Below the pieces are notes generated by a model. That model was not told the DNA's origin and made no database searches. It saw only the letters and a list, made by a program, of their open reading frames with translations. Both the position numbers and the translations under genes were made by a program. DNA of 9,341 bases from Cyanobacteriota bacterium (lineage in GTDB: Bacteria > Cyanobacteriota > Cyanobacteriia > Phormidesmidales > Phormidesmidaceae): contig JAQCKL010000136.1 of NCBI GenBank assembly GCA_027592485.1, forward strand, positions 1 to 9,341. Direction: 5' to 3'. Positions 1-5,834 of the stretch are shown piece by piece; the first letter of the stretch is position 1, and every line of letters starts with the position of its first letter.

Positions 1-1
1 A

Positions 2-310
2 TGGCACTCACCGGAGATGGGAAATGCTTCTAGCTTATGTCTTAATGCAATTGGCGACTGCTATAGCCTTGAATTTGGTGGACGAGACGCCTTCATTGAC
101 GAGTTTTACCTGCGGTCGGACTGCCGGGGCAGAGGATTGGGTACTGACACCCTCGCGCTGATCAAGACTGAGGCGATGGCGCTGGGAATCCGGGCGTTGC
201 ATTTAGAAGTCGCCCATAGCAACTTGCCCGCCCAGCGCCTCTACGAACGCGCCCAATTTAAGTCCCGAGATCAGTACAAAGCGATGTCACTTTCGCTGTG
301 GCAAACCTAA
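2..310 (+). CDS. GNAT-family N-acetyltransferase, 3' end (partial)
   Basis: This is the C-terminal part of a GCN5-related N-acetyltransferase, an enzyme family that transfers an acetyl group from acetyl-CoA to an amine; the substrate cannot be told from the sequence. The acetyl-CoA pyrophosphate-binding loop (motif A, R/Q-x-x-G-x-G/A) is visible as RGRGLG, encoded at 125-142, after the beta-strand 'FIDEFYLRSD'. It is followed by the typical motif B segment 'LEVAHSNLPAQRLYERAQF'. The frame is open to the left edge (codons for W-H-S-P-E precede the first ATG at 17), so that ATG is almost certainly internal and the true start lies outside the window. The stop TAA at 308-310 overlaps the stop of the convergent ABC ATPase gene. 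Family assignment is confident; substrate is unknown. Confidence 0.85.
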   Translation, partial: WHSPEMGNASSLCLNAIGDCYSLEFGGRDAFIDEFYLRSDCRGRGLGTDTLALIKTEAMALGIRALHLEVAHSNLPAQRLYERAQFKSRDQYKAMSLSLWQT

Positions 311-1245
311 TTTTGAACCGTTTCCATCGCCGGGTCTGCTGTTGAGATCGCCCGCTGTTGGGTGGCCTCTAAATAAATATGCTCTAACCGCACCGGATGG
401 CGGGCGATGGAATCAATGGGGATGCCGTCAAAGCGCTCTAAAAGACTCTTTAGGTCCAGTTGTTCTGGTACCCAAAAAGCCAAGTCTGAGCCGTAGCGGC
501 GCGGGGTAAATCCATAGGTCCGGCCTCGGGCGATCGCCGCCTTCGGGTCCGGGGTTTCCACCGTCACAATCTCCTGGGCTGGGATACAGCGGCGCAGACC
601 GGCTAGAGTGCCTTGCACCAGCAATTGACCTTGCTTGATGATGCCGATGCGATGGCACAGCCGCTCCACCTCATCTAATAGATGGGTGGTCAGCAGAATG
701 GTCATGCCCTCCTCACGGGTGAGATGACGGATAAGCTCCCATACACCGTGGCGGGCCTCAATATCTAGGCCCGTGGTCGGTTCATCTAGGATCAGCAGTT
801 TGGGGTGATGCACCATGGCGATCGCCAGGCTGAGGCGACGCTGCATACCCCCACTCAACTTCTCCGCTGGGGTCTGAGCCCGCTCCAGCAGGTTTACCGC
901 TGAGAGGCAGGCCCGGACCCGCTGCGATCGCAGGCGTCGGGGTAACCCGTAAATCTGGGCGAAAAAAGCCACGTTCTCTTCGCAAGAGAGGCTGCGATAG
1001 AGCAAATTCGCCTGGGGCATCACCCCCACCCAAGCTTTTGTGGCCTCCCCAGCGGGGCGACCGTTGATCAAAACCTCCCCTTGATCGGCCTGTAGCAACC
1101 CACAAATCAGATTGATGGTGGTGGTTTTTCCGGCCCCATTGGGGCCTAACAAGCCGTAGACTTCCCCTGGTTGAATCTGCAGGTTTAACCCTTGGAGGGC
1201 AGTGTAGCTGCCATAGGTTTTAGAGAGATTTTGAATGGTCAGCAT
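307..1245 (-). CDS. ABC transporter ATP-binding protein (ABC-2/DrrA-like exporter type)
   Basis: This is a 312-aa cytosolic ATPase subunit of an ABC exporter. All nucleotide-binding motifs are intact: Walker A GPNGAGKTT (34-42), Q-loop Gln78, signature LSGGMQRR (130-137), Walker B LLILDEPTTGLD (150-161) and the switch His188. The ~90-residue tail after the core is usual for the ABC-2 group (DrrA, CcmA and NatA relatives), which pair with a separate membrane permease. No permease is adjacent: the next gene on the left is a convergent GNAT gene and those on the right are soluble proteins, so the partner must be encoded elsewhere. It is the last gene of a minus-strand series, 108 bp after the DUF2358 gene, with no terminator visible in that gap. 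Its TAG stop (309-307) overlaps the TAA of the GNAT gene. The transported substrate is unknown. Confidence 0.93.
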   Translation of the reverse strand: MLTIQNLSKTYGSYTALQGLNLQIQPGEVYGLLGPNGAGKTTTINLICGLLQADQGEVLINGRPAGEATKAWVGVMPQANLLYRSLSCEENVAFFAQIYGLPRRLRSQRVRACLSAVNLLERAQTPAEKLSGGMQRRLSLAIAMVHHPKLLILDEPTTGLDIEARHGVWELIRHLTREEGMTILLTTHLLDEVERLCHRIGIIKQGQLLVQGTLAGLRRCIPAQEIVTVETPDPKAAIARGRTYGFTPRRYGSDLAFWVPEQLDLKSLLERFDGIPIDSIARHPVRLEHIYLEATQQRAISTADPAMETVQN

Positions 1246-1353
1246 CAGGCTCGGATCCCAGCAGGTCTCATTATGGCTTTACCCGTCTTGAATGCGCCGC
1301 TCGGGTTGAGCTGTAAATTTGTCGAAGGAAATTTCAAAAATACTGTTCCTAAC

Positions 1354-1773
1354 CTAAGCGTCATCAGGGGAGGGGGCTACCGCACGGCCAAACAGTTGCC
1401 CTGCCACCGCCCAGGGAGAGCAGTGCCAGTGATCAATGTGGGCCATAATTTGCCCCTGCTCATTCAAACGATAATCGGTCCAACCAGAAATGGCCATGGC
1501 GGGCTGCCAAGGCAAAGGGGCCACCCAGCTCAGGGTCCAGTGGGTTTGAAAATGGTGGTCGTCTTGGGGGTCGAGCCGGTGCAGTTTTAGCACTGGGCTT
1601 TGGAACCAACGTTGGATAAAGGCAATCATCTGGCGATAGCGCTGCACCCCCCGGAAGCGATTGAGGGGATCTTCGAAATACACATCCTCGGCGTAGAGGT
1701 CGTAACTTTGGTCCTGGGGAAAGCAGGCATAGTCCTGGCGGATGCGATCGCTCACCACAGCCACCCGACTCAT
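1354..1773 (-). CDS. DUF2358 family protein (NTF2/SnoaL-like fold)
   Basis: The product is a 139-aa soluble protein resembling the DUF2358 family of cyanobacteria and plastid-bearing eukaryotes, which is expected to have an NTF2/SnoaL-like cone fold. The hallmark segment YAEDVYFEDPLNRFRG lies at about residues 27-42, and Trp-rich strands follow (WTLSWVAPLPW, ISGWTDY, HIDHWHCSPW). No biochemical role is established that I can name. The open frame reaches 1815, but I prefer the ATG at 1773-1771: a strong Shine-Dalgarno (GAGGTGG) lies a few bases before it, and this ATG overlaps the TGA of the upstream gene as ATGA (1773-1770). The longer start would add 14 Ala/Gly-rich residues unlike the family. 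Translation is therefore probably coupled to the 188-aa gene. Confidence 0.85.
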   Translation of the reverse strand: MSRVAVVSDRIRQDYACFPQDQSYDLYAEDVYFEDPLNRFRGVQRYRQMIAFIQRWFQSPVLKLHRLDPQDDHHFQTHWTLSWVAPLPWQPAMAISGWTDYRLNEQGQIMAHIDHWHCSPWAVAGQLFGRAVAPSPDDA

Positions 1774-2336
1774 CCCTCCACCTCGGGCCAGAGCCGCTCC
1801 AGTTGTTGCCGCCAAGCCCCCAGGACCTTCGTTTGATACTGACTACCTTGGCTTAAATCCCCCATCACCCCCTCACTATAAAAACGATCTAGGGTTTGCA
1901 GGGTGGTCTCTAAGGATTGGCCTTGGCGCTTCGAGGTGAAAATGATTTGGCGCATCTGCGCTTCCAGCATGGTCTCGAAAAAAGGCTCAACCCCCTGTTG
2001 TTTGAGGGTGAGTAGGCGGGCGATTGCCGCCTCTAGGGTGGGAAGCTGGAGGCTAGCCAAATCGTGGTGGAAGACGCTCCAAAGGACGTCTTGGTGGAGG
2101 GCGTAACGCCCCTCGCCGGTATCTTCAAAGTTGGCAGCCAAGAGCTGGGTAAGGAAGGGCTGCACCTCTTGGGCTGGGGCAATCGGCACCAACACCCTCA
2201 GGTCCCTCTGGTCAGCGGATAGCAGTACCAGCAGGCGAAACTCTGGCCTGTCCACCTGCCAGGCATCGGCGGTGTCAAGCTGCAGGTCAGGGCCAAAGCG
2301 ATCCTTTAGGAATGTGGTGATATCTGCAGGTGTCAT
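1770..2336 (-). CDS. Conserved-looking hypothetical protein, 188 aa
   Basis: I do not recognise a named family with certainty. The product is a soluble alpha/beta protein without a signal peptide or membrane segment. Its N-terminal half (residues 1-110) alternates strands and helices ('FRLLVLLSADQRDLRVLVPIAP', 'GRYALHQDVLWSVFHHDLASL'), in a manner reminiscent of the type III secretion chaperone/YbjN-like fold. The second half is helical ('LEAAIARLLTLKQQGVEPFFETMLEAQMRQIIF'). That fold comparison is inference only. An AGGGTGA ribosome-binding site (complement of 2341-2347) stands 4 nt before the ATG and supports this start. The gene follows cobS after 83 bp and ends in a 4-nt ATGA overlap with the DUF2358 gene, which suggests that the two proteins act together or are needed in step. 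Confidence 0.75.
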   Translation of the reverse strand: MTPADITTFLKDRFGPDLQLDTADAWQVDRPEFRLLVLLSADQRDLRVLVPIAPAQEVQPFLTQLLAANFEDTGEGRYALHQDVLWSVFHHDLASLQLPTLEAAIARLLTLKQQGVEPFFETMLEAQMRQIIFTSKRQGQSLETTLQTLDRFYSEGVMGDLSQGSQYQTKVLGAWRQQLERLWPEVEG

Positions 2337-2419
2337 GATGTCACCCTAGCAGATTTACCTAAGCCCCGCGCGTGTCCGCATCCAAGGTTGCGATCCTGGA
2401 TTAAGTGGGTTTTTGATAG

Positions 2420-3211
2420 TTAAACCAGCGCCGTGATCAGGCACAACAGCAGAGCCTCCGTCCATTCCACGACCGCCCCATAGGTGTCGCCGGTATGTCC
2501 CCCCAATTGCCGGTGAAACCAGGACCCGGTGCCTAGGGCTAGCCCCATGCCCCCGAGCACAGTTCCCCCCGTGACCACCCAGCCCAGATTCCCTAGGGTG
2601 ACCATGGCCAGACCCAGGGCCATCAACCCCATCCCCCCCCATAGCCAATCCACCCCTGGACGGGCGTGGGCTTGATGGAAAGCGCCTTTGCCCTCAGGTT
2701 TGAGGTAAGGGTAGCGGGCGATCGCCACCACCTGACCCCACCGCCCCCAGCCCGCTACGGCCATCAAGGCAAACCCGCGTCCCTGGGTCAGCTCACTTAA
2801 CGCCAATACCTTGAGACCCACGATCGCGATCGCCGCCATCACCCCAAAGGCCCCCGAATGGCTATCGGCCATCACCGCCAGCCGCCGCTCCGGCTCCATC
2901 ACCGCCAGACCATCCGCCGTATCCATTGCCCCATCTAGGTGGAGGCCACCGGTCAGCCCTACCCATAGGGCGACGACCAGAGCACTCCGGGTGGCGATCG
3001 GCAAACCCAGATGCATTAAGACCCAATCCCCACCGCCCAGGATCAACCCCATCAAGATTCCGAGTAACGGTGCGTAGCGAGCAATTCCTTTAAAGTTGAA
3101 TGGCCAGTGGCTGGGCAAGGGTACGCAGGTGTAAAACACGACAGCCCCCGCCAGATGCAGCCCCCACCGCTTCAGTCCCGCCAGCCCCCACCTTAAAACA
3201 GATCCCATCAT
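2420..3211 (-). CDS. cobS: Adenosylcobinamide-GDP ribazoletransferase (cobalamin synthase)
   Basis: CobS is the integral membrane enzyme that joins adenosylcobinamide-GDP to alpha-ribazole (or its phosphate), the final assembly step of cobamides; cyanobacteria mostly make pseudocobalamin. The 263-aa length is normal. The family motif GGLHLDGAMDTADGL (residues 88-102), with the Asp pair thought to bind metal and substrate, is clear, as is MADSHSGAFGV (114-124). Several hydrophobic segments are visible (about 17-32, 46-70, 76-90, 121-137 and 190-225). The start is one of two adjacent ATGs at 3211-3206, and no strong Shine-Dalgarno is seen. It is the first gene of the minus-strand series. No cobalamin-riboswitch hallmark (B12 box) was found by eye upstream, so B12 feedback at RNA level is not supported. 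No other cobalamin gene lies in the window. Confidence 0.95.
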   Translation of the reverse strand: MMGSVLRWGLAGLKRWGLHLAGAVVFYTCVPLPSHWPFNFKGIARYAPLLGILMGLILGGGDWVLMHLGLPIATRSALVVALWVGLTGGLHLDGAMDTADGLAVMEPERRLAVMADSHSGAFGVMAAIAIVGLKVLALSELTQGRGFALMAVAGWGRWGQVVAIARYPYLKPEGKGAFHQAHARPGVDWLWGGMGLMALGLAMVTLGNLGWVVTGGTVLGGMGLALGTGSWFHRQLGGHTGDTYGAVVEWTEALLLCLITALV

Positions 3212-3228
3212 AAAGACTTAGATCAACA

Positions 3229-3254
3229 TATATATAGTGCTTCTTTTGCCGCAA
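3229..3254 (-). promoter_or_regulatory. Weak candidate promoter for cobS
   Basis: Read on the minus strand, TTGCGG (complement of 3249-3254) is followed after about 14-16 nt by an alternating TATATATA tract (3229-3236) that can supply a -10 element. This places a start site roughly 10-15 nt upstream of the cobS ATG, giving a very short leader. The match is only moderate, and AT tracts are common in this AT-rich stretch, so this is a suggestion. Confidence 0.25.
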
Positions 3255-3479
3255 TCAGAGTATTAAGACGCTACAAATAGGACGACTTCCAATTTTATTT
3301 GAATCGCGTTTGTTTTCTATGTATACAAATTTGTCCGATCAATATTATCTGTGCAGAGTTAAATTAAGCGCTCCCCCTAGGACAGATTTACTGGCGTGGT
3401 TGCGGCAAACCGTCCCTGGGGGTGGGGGTGGACTCAAGATCGTTCTTTTGGGCCTGAAAAGCCTTTTTGGATAAGGGAT

Positions 3480-3619
3480 GCAGGGTTCTGGATGGAATCC
3501 TGCGTTGGTGACGGTGATGGCAAATTTCCAGAAAATCGTCCCAATGACGAGATCGATCCCTGGATGATCGACTATCGTGAGAACAGTCCCGTGGGGCACC
3601 GATACCAGCCGCTGGTGTC
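3480..3619 (+). promoter_or_regulatory. Hairpin-rich putative 5' leader
   Basis: Three hairpins follow each other in the probable leader of the plus-strand cluster. The first has a 9-bp stem, GCAGGGTTC (3480-3488) with GAATCCTGC (3495-3503), one G-T wobble and a 6-nt loop. The second has a 6-bp stem, TCGATC (3553-3558) with GATCGA (3566-3571). The third has a 7-bp stem, GATACCA (3601-3607) with TGGTGTC (3613-3619), one wobble and a 5-nt loop. None is followed by a T-run, so they are not terminators. A preQ1 riboswitch would make sense near tgt, but I saw no match to its class I consensus. Whether they are transcribed or function is unknown. Confidence 0.35.
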
Positions 3620-3652
3620 AGCTGATCTTTGTCTGCAATTTGAGACAAACCT

Positions 3653-4105
3653 ATGAGCTATGATTCTGCCGCTTCTGGCCGCACTCCCGCGCCTTGCTTA
3701 GTTGATAACGGTATTGTGGTGAACAAAGTGGACATGCTCAGGCTGCTGAATGACCTGGGGCAAGTGAATTACTCCGATGTCCAGGATGGTACGGTCATGA
3801 GCCAGGGAACAGGCTACATCATGGATGTCTTTGCCGATCTGACGATGGCAACCCTGGTGGCCAATCAAAGCCTCTACCTCAACGTGCATAGTTTTGACTG
3901 CCTAGAGCTAGAGCGGCTGCCGAACCAAAAGACCTGCTTCAATCTAGTTCGGGATGATCGACGTTTACGGCTGTTACCCACCACTACACCCCTCCACGAA
4001 CACGTCACTCGCAACCTCAACGCCACGGCTCTGGAGGCGATGGTGGCCGAAGCCCTCTCTGCCCAGCTAGACGCCTGTTTAGATGATGATGTTTCCCTGG
4101 GTTAA
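3653..4105 (+). CDS. Hypothetical protein, 150 aa, upstream of tgt
   Basis: I do not recognise this protein. It is soluble and acidic, without signal peptide or membrane segments. A mixed alpha/beta core runs from about residue 18 to 115 ('NGIVVNKVDMLRLLNDLGQVNYSDVQDG', 'VMSQGTGYIMDVFADLTMATLVANQSLYLNVHSFDCLELERL'), and a helical C-terminus ends in an Asp-rich tail (LDACLDDDVSLG). The Gly/Asp loops and the ordered hydrophobic pattern look like a real folded protein. The ATG at 3653 has no convincing Shine-Dalgarno. The gene ends 24 nt before the tgt start, so co-transcription with tgt is likely. A role in tRNA modification is possible by position only. Confidence 0.75.
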   Translation: MSYDSAASGRTPAPCLVDNGIVVNKVDMLRLLNDLGQVNYSDVQDGTVMSQGTGYIMDVFADLTMATLVANQSLYLNVHSFDCLELERLPNQKTCFNLVRDDRRLRLLPTTTPLHEHVTRNLNATALEAMVAEALSAQLDACLDDDVSLG

Positions 4106-4129
4106 CGCGAACGCTAGGGACTGCTACCA

Positions 4130-5248
4130 TTGACCGACTTTACCTATACTTGCGAAGCCCGTTGTAGCCACACTCAGGCTCGGGCCGGTGTTTTCACAAC
4201 TCCCCATGGTCCGGTGCAGACTCCCCGGTTTATGCCCGTGGGGACCTTGGCGAATGTCAAAACGGTGACGCCTGACCAACTCAAGCCCACTGGGGCTCAG
4301 ATGGTGCTAGCCAACACCTATCACTTGCATCTGCAACCGGGCGAAGCGATCGTCGCCGCTGCGGGCGGGTTGCATAAGTTCATGGGCTGGGAGGGGCCGA
4401 TGCTCACGGACTCTGGTGGGTTTCAGGTCTTTAGCCTCAGTGAAATGCGCACCATCTCTGAGCAGGGGGTGAAGTTTCGCTCCCCCAAGGATGGTCGCCA
4501 GATTAATATCACCCCAGAAGAATCCATTCGCATCCAGAACCAGTTGGGGGCGGATGTGATTATGGCTTTTGATGAATGTCCGCCCTACCCCGCCAGTCGG
4601 GAGGCTGTGGTGGTGGCCACCGATCGCACCTATCGTTGGCTAGAACGCTGTATTGCGGCCCATAACCGCCAGGATCAAGCCCTGTTTGGGATTGTGCAGG
4701 GGGGTGTCTATCTGGACCTGCGGGCGGCGGCGGCGGCGGCATTGCGAGATCTGGAGTTGCCGGGTTATGCCATTGGCGGTGTGAGTGTGGGGGAGCCCCC
4801 AGAGCTGATTGAAAAAATTGTCCGTGCCACCACACCCCTTCTTCCGCTGGATAAGCCCCGCTACCTGATGGGGGTGGGCACCTATCGGGAAATGGCCCAG
4901 GCGATCGCAGCGGGCATGGATTTATTTGACTGTGTGATCCCCACTCGCCTGGCCCGCCATGGCAGTGCCCTGGTGCAGGGCGATCGCTGGAATCTCAAAA
5001 ATGCCCGATTCCGTCAAGATTACGCGCCCCTAGATGGCACCTGTCCCTGTTACACCTGCCAAACCTTTAGCCGGGCTTACCTGTGCCACCTGATCCATGC
5101 CAAGGAGCTGCTAGCCTTTACGCTGCTATCGATCCACAACATCACTGAGCTGGTGCGGTTTACCCAGACCATACGGGCGGCGATTTTGAACGATCGCTTT
5201 GTGGAGGAATTTGGCCCCTGGCTCTCAAACGCAGCCCCGACGCCATAA
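4130..5248 (+). CDS. tgt: Queuine/preQ1 tRNA-ribosyltransferase (tRNA-guanine transglycosylase)
   Basis: Bacterial Tgt exchanges guanine-34 in the anticodon of Asp, Asn, His and Tyr tRNAs for preQ1 during queuosine synthesis, in the cytosol. The 372-aa protein is full length and intact. Visible are RFMPVGTLANVK (33-44), the catalytic Asp94 in LTDSGGFQVFSL, the substrate-pocket loop IGGVSVGEP, the nucleophile Asp267 in FDCVIPTR, and the zinc site Cys305, Cys307, Cys310 and His336, with the same spacing as in the Zymomonas enzyme (C318, C320, C323, H349). The start is TTG at 4130, because no ATG lies between it and the conserved core and AGGGA (4116-4120) is placed 9 nt upstream. It follows the 150-aa gene after 24 nt and precedes psbK by 72 nt. 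A six-alanine run (199-204) is encoded by a GCG repeat. Confidence 0.96.
   Translation: MTDFTYTCEARCSHTQARAGVFTTPHGPVQTPRFMPVGTLANVKTVTPDQLKPTGAQMVLANTYHLHLQPGEAIVAAAGGLHKFMGWEGPMLTDSGGFQVFSLSEMRTISEQGVKFRSPKDGRQINITPEESIRIQNQLGADVIMAFDECPPYPASREAVVVATDRTYRWLERCIAAHNRQDQALFGIVQGGVYLDLRAAAAAALRDLELPGYAIGGVSVGEPPELIEKIVRATTPLLPLDKPRYLMGVGTYREMAQAIAAGMDLFDCVIPTRLARHGSALVQGDRWNLKNARFRQDYAPLDGTCPCYTCQTFSRAYLCHLIHAKELLAFTLLSIHNITELVRFTQTIRAAILNDRFVEEFGPWLSNAAPTP
4724..4741 (+). repeat. GCG trinucleotide repeat inside tgt
   Basis: Five consecutive GCG codons followed by GCA encode Ala199-Ala204 of Tgt, just before the helix 'LRDLELPG'. Such runs can change length by replication slippage; gain or loss of whole units would keep the frame. 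Confidence 0.8.
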
Positions 5249-5284
5249 TGAAAGCGTACCGCTGCCATGTTACAATCCATGGCA
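5248..5284 (+). promoter_or_regulatory. Candidate psbK promoter with palindrome around the -10 box
   Basis: A sigma70-type arrangement starts at the last base of tgt: ATGAAA (5248-5253, 4 of 6 matches to TTGACA), a 17-nt spacer, and TACAAT (5271-5276, 5 of 6 matches to TATAAT). A perfect 7-bp inverted repeat, TGCCATG (5263-5269) and CATGGCA (5278-5284), frames the -10 box symmetrically. A transcript would start near 5283, about 38 nt before the psbK ATG. Sequence shows the elements; promoter activity and an operator role for the palindrome are inference. Confidence 0.5.
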
Positions 5285-5320
5285 ATTCTGAGAACCTGTG
5301 TTGAAGAGGTTGAACCTTAA

Positions 5321-5458
5321 ATGGACGCCGCAATCCTGCTTGCAAAGTTGCCTGAGGCCTACTCAATTTTCGATCCCCTGGTGGATGTCTTACCCGTGAT
5401 TCCAGTGTTCTTCTTGTTGTTGGCATTTGTGTGGCAGGCCTCGGTCGGCTTCCGTTAG
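5321..5458 (+). CDS. psbK: Photosystem II reaction centre protein K
   Basis: PsbK is a small single-span thylakoid subunit of photosystem II, located near CP43 and PsbZ, and helps plastoquinone binding and stability of the complex. The 45-codon frame translates to an eight-residue leader MDAAILLA followed by the highly conserved mature protein that starts KLPEAYSIFDPLVDVLPVIP, continues through the membrane span VFFLLLAFVW and ends QASVGFR. A mature length of 37 aa is exactly that of the family, and cleavage before the Lys is known for PsbK. GAAGAGG (5303-5309) serves as ribosome-binding site 11 nt before the ATG. The gene lies 72 bp after tgt, an adjacency I recall from other cyanobacteria, has a candidate promoter of its own, and ends in a strong intrinsic terminator. 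Confidence 0.98.
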   Translation: MDAAILLAKLPEAYSIFDPLVDVLPVIPVFFLLLAFVWQASVGFR

Positions 5459-5491
5459 GGTTTTTGATCCCTACCATCACTTTTGAACCGG

Positions 5492-5530
5492 TTTAGGCGC
5501 TTGGGCAATTGCTCAAGTGCCTAAATTTTT
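5492..5530 (+). terminator. Intrinsic terminator after psbK
   Basis: A 34-nt near-perfect inverted repeat (5492-5525) can fold into a 15-bp stem with two G-T wobbles and an AATT loop (5507-5510), and is followed at once by five Ts (5526-5530). It lies 33 nt past the psbK stop. The left arm begins TTTAGGC and the right arm ends GCCTAAA, so the stem could partly work in both directions, with an A-rich flank on the 5' side of the T-run. Confidence 0.92.
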
Positions 5531-5653
5531 ATGGGGCTGGATGGAATGTAGGTTAGCCTCCTTGATAAGGGGGTGAGGGGATCAAACCCATGAATCCCCA
5601 GGGCCGTTCACTTGTGTAGAGCAGTCGCCAGTCCGGTTAGGAAAAGACTGCGA

Positions 5654-5711
5654 GCCCCATTGCTTCTGCGCCAAGCCTCAGGGCGATCCTGGGTGTCCTA
5701 ATCAATGGGGC
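5654..5711. repeat. 9-bp perfect inverted repeat
   Basis: GCCCCATTG at 5654-5662 is the exact reverse complement of CAATGGGGC at 5703-5711, with 40 nt between them. The enclosed part has a short CAGG/CCTG hairpin (about 5679-5691). It could be the stem of a structured transcript or part of a decayed mobile repeat; the sequence alone does not decide. Confidence 0.5.
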
Positions 5712-5745
5712 CAGCGCTATGTCAGCGGCAGCTCCTGGGCGATAA

Positions 5746-5834
5746 GCCCCCCTCGCGCAGCATGTCCGAAGGACGTATTTCTGGGGGACTGTGAACTCGG
5801 GTATCCCCCCAGAATTGGGGGGATAAAGGGGGGC
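5746..5834. repeat. Complex palindromic block with nested and competing stems
   Basis: An outer 8-bp stem, GCCCCCCT (5746-5753) with AGGGGGGC (5827-5834), encloses several others. ATGTCC (5762-5767) pairs with GGACGT (5771-5776) around GAA, with one wobble. TTCTGGGGG (5779-5787) pairs perfectly with CCCCCAGAA (5806-5814). TATCCCCCC (5802-5810) pairs perfectly with GGGGGGATA (5817-5825). The last two stems share 5806-5810 and exclude each other. C/G-run palindromes of this look are, to my recollection, dispersed in many copies in filamentous cyanobacteria, so a MITE-like or REP-like repeat is the leading idea. A structured RNA is the alternative. Confidence 0.65.

Larger units (their letters stand above)
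3212..3652. other. Divergent intergenic region, AT-rich left half and hairpin-rich right half
   Basis: This 441-bp gap separates cobS (-) from the plus-strand cluster. The part from about 3213 to 3360 is markedly AT-rich compared with the GC-rich genes on both sides, as expected of promoter DNA, and holds the perfect palindromes GTATAC (3321-3326) and ACAAATTTGT (3325-3334). The part from 3480 to 3619 contains three short hairpins, listed separately. An 86-codon open frame at 3396-3656 is present, but I do not regard it as a gene. No tRNA or known riboswitch was recognised. Confidence 0.6.

Noticed and set aside
17..19. ATG at 17 as the start of the GNAT protein
   Set aside because: The frame is open upstream to the edge of the window, and the visible part lacks the N-terminal strands and helices of the GNAT fold, so the gene is partial.
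1774..1815. Longer start for the DUF2358 gene (14 extra residues)
   Set aside because: The internal ATG at 1773 has the better Shine-Dalgarno and the ATGA overlap; the extra residues are Ala/Gly-rich and not family-like.
2380..2416. Hairpin ATCCAAGG/CCTGGAT followed by GGGTTTTTG as a terminator
   Set aside because: The T-run is on the plus strand, while both neighbouring genes are on the minus strand; the stem also has a bulge. It probably has no role in ending cobS transcripts.
3212..3400. Cobalamin riboswitch upstream of cobS
   Set aside because: No B12 box or conserved aptamer segments were found on the minus strand; the only CAGTGGC-like match (about 3105) lies inside the cobS coding region.
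3396..3656. 86-codon plus-strand open frame whose TGA overlaps the ATG of the 150-aa gene (ATGA)
   Set aside because: The overlap looks like coupling, but the product is rich in Trp, Gly and Pro without any recognisable pattern, has no ribosome-binding site, and coincides with the hairpins. I treat it as non-coding leader, with some doubt.
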